Below are positions 1 through 6,325 of a stretch of 9,668 nucleotides of DNA, in pieces. The first letter of the stretch is position 1; the number at the start of each line of letters is the position of its first letter. Both the position numbers and the translations under genes were made by a program. This DNA comes from Gammaproteobacteria bacterium (GTDB lineage Bacteria > Pseudomonadota > Gammaproteobacteria > Xanthomonadales > Rhodanobacteraceae), in assembly GCA_005877675.1 (NCBI GenBank), contig VBNZ01000120.1, positions 544 to 10,211 on the forward strand, in the 5' to 3' direction. The notes under the pieces are model-generated. The model was not told the DNA's origin. It worked only from the letters and a program-made list of their open reading frames with translations, and did not search any database.

Positions 1-309
1 GAAAGCCCAGGCGGCGGTAGTGGGTCAGTTTGAATTTTTCGGTAGCTGCCGCCGCAGAACGGCGACGTACATTTCCGCCGTGCGAGCGCGGAACGTCATA
101 TCGCCTACCGGCCGACCTTCAGGGAGGGCTGACCACTCAAGCGCCACTGTAACCGCACCGTTTCGCCTTTTTGCGGCGCGTCCACTCTCCGAGCTAGCCT
201 TTTACGCAAAAAAACTAGTCTTTAGGATAAAAAACTAGACTTCGCTGCAAAAAAACCAGTCTTTTACGCAAAGGGACAGCGACACTTGCAGCTGCGGCCG
301 AGCGCTGGA
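1..309. other. Left-edge region with no confident gene
   Basis: No convincing gene is visible here. A minus-strand open frame runs from about 201 down to a TGA at 25-27. Its sense-like stretch reads GDMTFRARTAEMYVAVLRRQ around 45-105, but it has no ATG until 97-99 (a GTG is at 145-147), weaker third-position GC than the neighbouring genes, and no family I recognise. It could be the tail of a decayed gene. A plus-strand frame starting at 20 looks like non-coding translation (Arg/Ser-rich). The right third, 199-280, is a tandem repeat described separately. The region lies downstream of nrdJb and is more AT-rich than the rest of the window. Confidence 0.4.
199..280. repeat. Tandem repeat of 20-21 bp with phased A-tracts
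   Basis: Four head-to-tail units begin at 199, 220, 240 and 261, each starting CTT. Unit 1 is CTTTT followed by ACGCAAAAAAACTAGT; units 2 and 3 are diverged copies, and unit 4 keeps CTTTTACGCAAA and then drifts. The A-runs (A7 at 208-214, A6 at 229-234, A7 at 249-255) are spaced 20-21 bp, about two helical turns, so they lie on one face of the helix and should bend the DNA. On the minus strand they are T-runs just after the nrdJb stop, so they could also help end that transcript. There is no spacer structure, so this is not a CRISPR array. Confidence 0.75.
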
Positions 310-1185
310 TCAGCCGCACTTCGAGTAGCCACACGACAAACACGTCGCGCAGCCATCCATCAGGATCACCGCATTGGTGTTGCACTTGTTGCACATCGTC
401 GCACCGGGCGGGTAGCCGTTGGTCGAGACATCTGATTCCGCTTCCGCTTGGACGGGCTCGGCACGAACAGATGGCGAATCCTTGCGCGCGGTTTCGCCGC
501 CGGCGCCGGCAAGATCGCCGCTCAAGTCTTGCGGCTGCAGCGCGGACTCGGTTCGGCGCTTGGCGGCGCTTACATCAGACTTTTTTTTTGAATCCTTGCC
601 GGCCACACGCGCTTCGTACGCTGCGCGCTTCTCGGCGATCAGGCGGCGCTGTTCGGGATCGAGTTCGGGATCGTGCAGCAGGCCGATCATCTTCAGATGC
701 TGCTCGACGATCGCGCCAAGCTCGGCCACGATCGAGGGCATGTAGACGCCGCCGGCCTTGAAATAGCCGCCGCGCGGATCGAACACCGCTTTCAATTCAT
801 CGACGAGGAAGGTGATATCGCCGCCCTTGCGGAACACCGCGGACATGATGCGCGTGAGCGCAACGATCCACTGGAAGTGATCCATGTTCTTCGAGTTGAT
901 GAATATCTCGAATGGACGGCGCAGCTCATGCTCGGTACCGGCATTGAGCACGATGTCGTTGATCGTCACGTACAGTGCGTGTTCGAACAACGGCGATTTG
1001 ATCTTGTAGGTCGCGCCGATCAGCGTATCCGGACGCTCGACCTTCTCGTGCATCTGGATCACTTCGGCCTTGGCCGGCGCTTCAATCACATCGCGCGGAT
1101 CCGGCGACGCGAGCGGAATATGTGCAGCGTCCTCGGGTTTGCCGACGCTATAGCCTTTGATTTTTTTTGAGATCTTGATTGCCAT
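310..1185 (-). CDS. nrdJb: NrdJb-type TSCPD protein of class II ribonucleotide reductase
   Basis: This 291-residue protein supplies the C-terminal part of a B12-dependent ribonucleotide reductase as a separate chain, as known for the NrdJa/NrdJb pair of Pseudomonas. Residues about 58-170 match the TSCPD domain pattern (RRPFEIFINSKN, then a helical stretch, then VFDPRGGYFKAGG). A charged, low-complexity linker (about 175-260) follows. The end is a cysteine cluster with C265, C268, C279, C282, C285 and C290, closing in CGYSKCG; in class II enzymes this tail relays electrons to the active-site disulfide. I chose the ATG at 1185 because MAIKISKKIKGYS looks like a true N-terminus; a TTG at 1257 is in frame, but it lies in the terminator tail of the upstream gene. 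The linker contains a run of nine A in the mRNA (581-589), prone to slippage or sequencing error. Its catalytic partner upstream is frameshifted. Confidence 0.9.
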   Translation of the reverse strand: MAIKISKKIKGYSVGKPEDAAHIPLASPDPRDVIEAPAKAEVIQMHEKVERPDTLIGATYKIKSPLFEHALYVTINDIVLNAGTEHELRRPFEIFINSKNMDHFQWIVALTRIMSAVFRKGGDITFLVDELKAVFDPRGGYFKAGGVYMPSIVAELGAIVEQHLKMIGLLHDPELDPEQRRLIAEKRAAYEARVAGKDSKKKSDVSAAKRRTESALQPQDLSGDLAGAGGETARKDSPSVRAEPVQAEAESDVSTNGYPPGATMCNKCNTNAVILMDGCATCLSCGYSKCG

Positions 1186-1255
1186 TGTGATTCGTACTCG
1201 TGCGTTCTTGTCTGAACGCGAAGATTTGCCGGCGACCGTCCTGGCCGCGCTGTTC

Positions 1256-1292
1256 AAAATACGCGACGAAGCCCCGCCGGAGCTTCGTCGCG
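1256..1292 (-). terminator. Rho-independent terminator after the H1-like gene
   Basis: An 11-bp perfect stem (CGCGACGAAGC at 1262-1272 with GCTTCGTCGCG at 1282-1292) has a 9-base loop. On the minus strand it is followed by TATTTTG, a short U-rich tail. It sits 8 bases past the stop of the H1-like gene and about 70 bases before the nrdJb start. It should therefore end or attenuate the upstream transcript, implying readthrough or a separate nrdJb promoter. I see no clear promoter in 1186-1255. Confidence 0.75.
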
Positions 1293-1299
1293 CGCCGGA

Positions 1300-1941
1300 T
1301 TACTTTTTCTTCGCAGCCTTCTTCGCCTTGGCGGCAACTTCGGGCTTGGACTTGCGCTTCATGTCCATCGTGTGGGCGCGCTTGTAGGTCTGAATATCCT
1401 TGAAGTGGCCCTTCGCATCGCGCACGGCGTACAGCTTCTTGCCCTTGCTCGAATACATCGTGGTGCGATGCGCCTTCTTTTTTGCAACTTTCTTGGCAAT
1501 TTTCTTGGCGACTTTCTTTGCAACTTTCTTCGCGACCTTTTTCTTCGCCGCTTTCTTCACAACTTTCTTTGCCGCCTTCTTTGCCACCTTCTTCGCCGCC
1601 TTCTTCACGACCTTCTTGGCCGCTTTCTTCGGCGCTGCCTTCTTCGCGGCCTTGGCAACTTTCTTCGCCGCGGCCTTGGCGGTCTTCGCAGCAGCCTTGG
1701 CGCGTTTGACTACCGCCTTCTTCACTGCGACGACGCGCTTGTCCACCGCAGCCATCGCCTCCTCGGCTCTCTTCGTCACGACGGTCTTCGCCGCTTCGGC
1801 CGTGTTGACAACCGCGGCCCGCATATCGGAGACGGCCGTGCCGGCTCTCTCGACTGCGGCTTGGCCGACCTCTTGTGCTTTCTCGACTACGGCACCGACC
1901 GCATTGCTGGCGGCTTCGCCGATGGACTGTTCACTCTGCAT
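1300..1941 (-). CDS. Histone H1-like Lys/Ala-rich DNA-binding protein
   Basis: This 213-residue, very basic protein has three parts. Residues 1-70 are an acidic-to-neutral, Ala-rich helical segment with PhaF/apolipoprotein-like heptads. Residues 74-156 are a low-complexity Lys/Ala/Val tract built from KKVAKK and KKAAKK units, like the C-terminal tail of eukaryotic H1 and the bacterial Hc/AlgP proteins. Residues about 161-200 form a non-repetitive segment (MYSSKGKKLYAVRDAKGHF, then KDIQTYKRAH) that looks like a conserved small domain I cannot name. Such tails bind DNA non-specifically and compact the nucleoid (family knowledge). The start is well supported: GGAGGG lies a few bases before the ATG. 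A promoter candidate lies about 95 bases upstream and a terminator just after the stop, so it may be its own transcription unit, placed between the two ribonucleotide reductase genes. Its role there is unknown. Confidence 0.85.
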   Translation of the reverse strand: MQSEQSIGEAASNAVGAVVEKAQEVGQAAVERAGTAVSDMRAAVVNTAEAAKTVVTKRAEEAMAAVDKRVVAVKKAVVKRAKAAAKTAKAAAKKVAKAAKKAAPKKAAKKVVKKAAKKVAKKAAKKVVKKAAKKKVAKKVAKKVAKKIAKKVAKKKAHRTTMYSSKGKKLYAVRDAKGHFKDIQTYKRAHTMDMKRKSKPEVAAKAKKAAKKK

Positions 1942-1990
1942 GACTCCCTCCGAAGATGCTGATGGTGTGCGACTAGGGGTAATGGAACTA

Positions 1991-2036
1991 GCGTAGCTAC
2001 GCCGAACGAATAACCATGCGATTCGGTGTTACGAAT
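1991..2036. promoter_or_regulatory. Palindromes at the H1-like gene promoter
   Basis: Two symmetric sites lie in the leader of the H1-like gene. GCGTAGCTACGC at 1991-2002 is a perfect 12-bp palindrome. ATTCG(6 bases)CGAAT at 2021-2036 overlaps the end of the candidate -10 element. The second is well placed to be an operator for a dimeric repressor; the first could be an operator or an mRNA hairpin. The binding protein is unknown. Confidence 0.35.
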
Positions 2037-2061
2037 TTACCCTTTGTTCGCACGCAATCAA
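2034..2061 (-). promoter_or_regulatory. Candidate sigma-70 promoter for the H1-like gene
   Basis: On the minus strand TTGATT (2061-2056) and TAAATT (2039-2034) are separated by 16 bases, each matching 4 of 6 consensus bases. Transcription would start near 2027, giving a leader of about 85 bases before the ATG at 1941. It lies in the 211-base gap between nrdJ and the H1-like gene, which suggests the latter is not solely dependent on the nrdJ transcript. Confidence 0.4.
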
Positions 2062-2087
2062 GTGCTTTTTGCAAACGGATGACAGCC

Positions 2088-2111
2088 CATCGCAGCATCG
2101 CCGCATCGCCG
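2088..2111. repeat. Short tandem repeat, 3 x 8 bp
   Basis: CATCGCAG is followed by two copies of CATCGCCG in direct tandem, in the gap between the nrdJ stop and the H1-like gene. Copy number could vary by slippage. Nothing shows a function. Confidence 0.6.
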
Positions 2112-2152
2112 CAAAACCATGCGCGGGCGCAACGGCTTTGCGGCTTGCCGCG

Positions 2153-4278
2153 TCAGAACTTGCCGTAGTAACCCTCTTTCAAGGCATCGAACAGATTGGC
2201 GGCGGTATGCGTTTCGCCGTCGTATTCGATCTCTTCGTTGCCCTTGACCTCGACCACGCTGCCGTCTTCGAGTTCGAAGCGGTACAGCGTGTTTTCGAGA
2301 TCGGCTTCCTTGACCAGCACGCCCTGGAACGCCGCCGGATTGAAGCGGAACGTGGTGCAGCCCTTCAGGCCCTGCTTGTGTGCGTAGCGGTAGATATCCT
2401 TGAAATCCTCGTACGGATAATCGGTCGGCACGTTCGCGGTCTTGGAGATCGACGAGTCGACCCACTTCTGCGCGGCGGCCTGGATATCGACATGCTCGGT
2501 CGGCGAGACGTTGTCGGCGGCGATGAAGTACTCGGGCAGTTTCTCCTCGGCGATGTCGCTGAACGGCATCGCCTTGGAATTGATCAGCTCGCGATAGGCG
2601 AGCAGCTCGTAGCTGAAGACCTCGACCTTTTCCTTCGACTTCTTGCCTTCGCGGATCACGTTGCGGCTGTAGTGGTGCGCGAACGAGGGCTCGATGCCGT
2701 TCGAGGCATTGTTCGCGAGCGACAGCGAAATCGTGCCGGTCGGCGCGATCGACGAGTGATGGGTGAAGCGTGCGCCGGTTTCCGCCAGCTCGGCCACAAG
2801 CTCGGGCGCGACTTCGGCCACACGCTGCATATAGCGCGAATACTTCGCGTGCAGCAGGCGGCCGGGAATCTTGTCGCCGACCTGGTAGCCGTCGGCCACC
2901 ATTTCCGGACGCTGGCGCAGCATCGCCGCGCTGACGTCGAATTCCTCGATCATGATCGGAGCCGGACCCTTTTCTTTCGCCAGCGACGCCGCAACTTCCC
3001 AGCCGGCGAGCGCCATATCGCGTGCGACTCGGGCGAGCCGTACTTCATCTTGAGCATGGTGATGGTCGAGCCGAGGCCGAGGAAGCCCATGCCGTGGCGG
3101 CGCTTGCGCATGATCTCGTCGCGCTGCTGCGGCAGCGGCAGGCCGTTGATCTCGACCACGTTGTCGAGCATGCGCGTGAACACGCGCACGACTTCCTTGT
3201 ACTCGTCCCAGTCGAAACGCGCCTTGGGCCCGAACGGATCGCGCACGAAAGTGGTGAGGTTGACCGAGCCGAGCAGACACGAGCCGTACGGCGGCAGCGG
3301 CTGTTCGCCGCAAGGATTGGTCGCGCGGATGTTCTCGCACCACCAGTTGTTGTTCATCTGGTTGACGCGATCGATCAGAATGAATCCCGGCTCGGCGTAG
3401 TCGTACGTCGAGGTCATGATCATGTCCCACAGGTGCTTGGCGCGGATATGGCCGTACATCTTGCACGCGACAAGACCGTCGTCGCGCGTGACGTAATTCT
3501 TCGCTGTCGGCCATTCGCGCCAGACGACTTTTTCCGAATCGGCCAGATCGATATCGTCTTTTTCCTTGATATTGACCGGGAACACCAGCGGCCAGTCACT
3601 ATCATCTTCCACCGCCTGCATGAAGCCGTCGGTGATCAGCAAGCTCAGATTGAACTGGCGCAGGCGCCCGTCTTCGCGCTTGGCACGGATGAAATCCTTG
3701 ACGTCGGGATGCGCGATCTCAAACGTGCCCATCTGCGCGCCGCGACGGCCGCCGGCGGACGACACGGTGAAGCACATCTTGTCGTAGATATCCATGAACG
3801 ACATCGGCCCGGACGTGTACGCGCCCGCGCCCGCCACGTACGCGCCACGCGGGCGCAGTGTCGAGAACTCGTAACCGATGCCGCAGCCAGCCTTGAGCGT
3901 GAGGCCCGCCTCATGGACTTTTTCGAGGATGCCATCCATCGAATCTTCGATCGTGCCCGAAACGGTGCAGTTGATCGTCGAGGTCGCCGGCTTGTGCTCG
4001 AGCGCACCGGCGTTCGAGGTGACGCGACCGGCCGGAATCGCGCCGCGACGCAGCGCCCAGACGAAGCGCTCGTACCAGTACTTCTGCTTTTCGGGCGTCG
4101 CTTCGGACTCGGCCAGCGCACGCGCGATGCGCTGGTAAGTGTGGTCGATGCTCGCGTCGACCGGCTCGCCCTTCTTCGACTTCAGGCGGTACTTCTTGTC
4201 CCAGATATCGTAGGAGGCAGGTTGCAGCGGAATCTCCACCGCGCCACGACTCAACGCCTCTACGCGCACCGTACTCAT
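2153..4278 (-). pseudogene. nrdJ: Class II (B12-dependent) ribonucleotide reductase catalytic chain, frameshifted
   Basis: The intact enzyme reduces ribonucleotides to deoxyribonucleotides with adenosylcobalamin and needs no oxygen. Residues 1-418 (4278 to 3025) read correctly. They include C104 in NCTVSGTIEDS, the glycine-rich KAGCGIGYEF, and the finger loop NPCGEQPL with N321, thiyl-radical C323 and E325, plus C334; C104 and C334 are the expected redox pair. After GSPES the frame is lost: the original frame stops at 2950, while the homologous sequence continues one frame over from VARDMALAGW (3028) through APTGTISL to the YYGKF end, TGA at 2153-2155. About six residues normally found at the junction are missing, so I infer a deletion of about 22 bases. 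The repaired protein would be about 715 residues, usual for an NrdJa whose TSCPD/cysteine tail is a separate gene. The start has AGGAGA about 10 bases upstream. It is a pseudogene as written; an assembly error is equally possible. Confidence 0.85.
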
Positions 4279-4583
4279 CTTATTGTTCTCCTAACTGCTG
4301 TCTTACCGTCGCGTCTTGCAGCCGGCGGGTTCAGTCTTTCGACCGCAAATCCGCCACTGCGTTACCGATGCGTGGCGCAGCTTCAAAGGAAAGCTTCGCC
4401 ATAGCGCGTCCGCCGGACTATCCGGCAATCAGCACCACTTTACGTTCCGGTTACTCCTCGTCTCGACTCCCGCCCAGGCGCGCCGTCCTCGCGTTGGGCC
4501 TGCTCCGCTGCGGTTTTTCACAAAACCCAAGCTCTTGGGGATACTTTGCAAATTTGTACACAAGATGTTGTGCTTCGCGGGCG
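4279..4583 (-). promoter_or_regulatory. Long structured leader of nrdJ
   Basis: If transcription starts near 4583, nrdJ has a leader of about 305 bases. On the minus strand it can form at least four hairpins. One pairs 4495-4499 with 4472-4476, with an inner CGCG pairing. GCCGGA-TAG-TCCGGC lies at 4426-4412. GGCG with inner AGCTT pairs across 4400-4374. GGCGG (4355-4351) pairs with CCGCC (4328-4324) around an inner GGTC-GAAA-GACT stem. The GAAA tetraloop is of GNRA type only in the minus-strand RNA, which favours that direction. I looked for the conserved B12-box of cobalamin riboswitches, expected near such a gene, and did not find it. Structure is seen; regulatory function is inference. Confidence 0.35.
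4525..4573. promoter_or_regulatory. Two NrdR-box-like palindromes
   Basis: Site 1 is ACACAAGATGTTGTGC at 4558-4573, close to the NrdR consensus ACACWATATATWGTGT. Site 2 is ACCCAAGCTCTTGGGG at 4525-4540, weaker but with the same layout (CCCAA, four bases, TTGGG). Their centres are 33 bp apart, close to the three helical turns typical of paired NrdR boxes. NrdR represses ribonucleotide reductase genes when dATP is high, so sites upstream of nrdJ make biological sense. They lie about 250-300 bases from the nrdJ start, farther than usual unless the leader is long. Confidence 0.5.
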
Positions 4584-4589
4584 AAAGGG

Positions 4590-4618
4590 AAACTACGCCT
4601 TCGGAAAATCGTTGTCAA
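4590..4618 (-). promoter_or_regulatory. Candidate nrdJ promoter
   Basis: On the minus strand a perfect -35 TTGACA (4618-4613) is followed after 17 bases by TAGTTT (4595-4590), a weak -10. The start would be near 4583, immediately before the NrdR-like sites, so a bound repressor would block the initial transcribed region. The -10 is poor and other starts closer to nrdJ are possible. Confidence 0.3.
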
Positions 4619-4662
4619 AGGGTTTTTTTTAGCGCTAACAATCAGGCACTTACCGCAGCGTT

Positions 4663-4702
4663 TTGTGACAATAGATGAGCTACTGTCGCACCATTGTCGC
4701 AA
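4663..4702. promoter_or_regulatory. Inverted repeat upstream of the protease gene
   Basis: TTGTGACAAT (4663-4672) and ATTGTCGCAA (4693-4702) are inverted copies matching at 9 of 10 bases, centres 30 bp apart (three helical turns). A third partial copy, CTGTCGCA at 4683-4690, is a direct repeat of TTGTCGCA 12 bp away. This looks like a cluster of operator half-sites, about 135-170 bases upstream of the protease start. I cannot name the regulator. Confidence 0.35.
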
Positions 4703-4775
4703 AGCGTTCTGTGATGCGGTTTTCACGCAAAATCAACCCCTCGTGAACGAATTTTTTGAGCAGGTTGAAGGGTTG

Positions 4776-4803
4776 GGAACACCGATAGCGGGACGCTGTC
4801 TGT
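4776..4803 (+). promoter_or_regulatory. Sigma-E (RpoE)-like promoter of the protease gene
   Basis: GGAACAC (4776-4782) and TCTGT (4799-4803) are separated by 16 bases, matching the envelope-stress sigma-E pattern (GGAACTT, 15-17 bases, TCTGA-like). The start would be near 4810, giving a leader of about 26 bases before the ATG at 4836. Do-family proteases such as E. coli degP are classic sigma-E targets, which supports the reading. Confidence 0.5.
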
Positions 4804-4835
4804 ACCCAACCAGATCTCTCTACAACAGGACTCGC

Positions 4836-6214
4836 ATGACCATTTCTGCCTTCGCTCCGCCGCCTGCGCCATTGCCGCAGTCGTTGCGCTCGGGCCAAGC
4901 GCATCATCGCAGGCCGCGCTGCCGCCAAGCGTCGATGGCCAGGCGCTGCCCTCGCTCGCGCCGATGCTCGAGCGCGTGATGCCGGCGATCGTCAACATCA
5001 ACACCAAGACGCGTGTGCGCGTGAACAACCCGCTGGCCAACGATCCGTTTTTCCGCCAGTTCTTCGGCCTGCAGAACATGCCGCGCGAGCGCGTCGAGCA
5101 ATCGCTCGGCTCGGGTGTGATCATTGACGCCGCCAAGGGCTATGTCATCACCAACAATCATGTGATACAGGGCGCGGACGACATTTCGGTGACGCTGCAC
5201 GGCGATCGCACCGTGCAGGGCAAGCTGATCGGCAGTGATGCGGAGAGCGATATCGCGGTGGTGCAGATTCCCGCGGACAATCTCGTCGCGCTGCCGCTCG
5301 CCGATTCGAGCCGCCTGCGCGTCGGAGATTTCGTCGTCGCGATCGGCGAGCCGTTCGGACTGGGTCAGACTGTGACCTCGGGCATCGTCTCGGCAGTCAA
5401 TCGTTCCGGTCTGCACGGCTTGGGCTATCAGAATTTCATCCAGACCGACGCTTCGATCAACCCAGGCAACTCCGGTGGTGCGCTAGTCAATCTGCGCGGC
5501 GAACTGGTCGGCATCAACTCGGCGATATACAGCCCTTCCGGCGGCAATGTGGGCATCGGTTTTGCGATTCCGTCGAACATGGCGGCCGACGCGATGCGCC
5601 AGCTCGTGACGACCGGGCGCGTGCGCCATGGCTCGCTCGGCCTTGCGGTGCAGAATCTCTCACCGGAAATCGCGCAGCAGCTCGGCGTCAAGGCCGATCA
5701 GCCGGGCGTGGTCGTGACACAGGTACGCGCGGACTCGCCCGCGGCGAACGCAGGCTTTCAGCAGGGCGATGTGATCGTCGCAGCGAACGGTCGCGCGGTA
5801 ACGAATGAGGACGATCTGCGCACGGTAGAGGGTGTCAGCACGATCGGATCCAATATCGATCTTAAAGTGCTGCGCGAGGGCAAGGCGCTGACGCTGTCGA
5901 CGCGTCTGGCGGCCGAATCGATCAGCGCGAGCGATGGCGCCAAGCTCGATGCACGCCTGGCCGGCGCCGAACTCGCCGATGCGGGCGAACGCGTACGGCG
6001 CGAAGGCCTGCGCGGTGGCGTTTCCGTGCTGCGCGTCGCACCCGGCAGCCGCGCGGCAAAGAACGGACTCAAACAGGGCGACGTGATCGTCGCAGTGAAT
6101 CAGGTCGAGATCGGCGCGCTCGCCGATTTGAAGCCGCTTGCCACAACGCCGGTGCGCCAATTGCAACTTGCCATCGTGCGCGGCGGGCGCCTGGCTTTCC
6201 TGCAGATGCAGTAA
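4836..6214 (+). CDS. degQ: Periplasmic Do-family serine protease (DegP/DegQ type), frame broken near start
   Basis: This is an HtrA protease/chaperone that degrades misfolded envelope proteins. Numbered from the in-frame Met at 4964, the trypsin-like domain (about 1-220) has the triad H66 (TNNHV), D96 (SDIAV) and S170 (GNSGG). PDZ1 (about 223-313) and PDZ2 (about 328-412) follow, so it is not single-PDZ DegS. The Met at 4964 (MLERVMPAIVNINTKTR) is inside the mature protein. The same frame upstream (4841-4963) encodes a good export signal (LRSAACAIAAVVALG) and the mature N-terminus (ALPPSVDGQALPS), but has no ATG, GTG or TTG back to a stop at 4766. The ATG at 4836, with AGGA five bases before it, is one base out of frame. 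One missing base just after it, for example in ACC or TTT (about 4840-4847), would restore a 459-residue preprotein. As written, only an unexported product is possible. The bare reading frame is intact from 4964 to the TAA at 6212. Confidence 0.88.
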
Positions 6215-6265
6215 ACCTCCTTTGTGAACAGCGCGCGGTGAGTGGCGCAAACCGTGAATCCGGCA

Positions 6266-6294
6266 ATGAAACCTTACGCGGCCTGGGGGATAAT
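6266..6294 (+). promoter_or_regulatory. Candidate sigma-70 promoter for the PstS-like gene
   Basis: ATGAAA (6266-6271) and GATAAT (6289-6294) are separated by 17 bases, matching 4 and 5 of 6 consensus bases. Transcription would start near 6301, about 25 bases before the GTG start. I see no Pho box. I see no clear terminator for the protease gene in the 111-base gap. Confidence 0.5.
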
Positions 6295-6325
6295 GCGCGC
6301 TCTTTTGTAGTAACGGTTCAGCATC

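Noticed and set aside
199..280. Possible CRISPR array
   Set aside because: Units are contiguous 20-21 bp repeats with no unique spacers and no cas genes nearby.
1372..1996. Plus-strand frames rich in Leu/Phe/Ala that look like membrane proteins
   Set aside because: They are the reverse complement of the Lys/Ala repeat of the H1-like gene, which has a strong ribosome site and a recognisable composition.
3020..3030. Programmed ribosomal frameshift in nrdJ
   Set aside because: No slippery heptamer at the junction, and several conserved residues appear to be missing, which a ribosomal shift cannot explain.
2069..4404. Two long plus-strand open frames (2069-3400 and 3022-4404) opposite nrdJ
   Set aside because: They are antisense to conserved RNR sequence and rich in Arg/His/Ala of the kind produced by reverse reading of GC-rich codons. 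No family features.
4279..4583. Cobalamin riboswitch upstream of the B12-dependent enzyme
   Set aside because: The conserved B12-box and the GGTG/CCCGC core pattern were not found on the minus strand. A covariance-model search would settle it.
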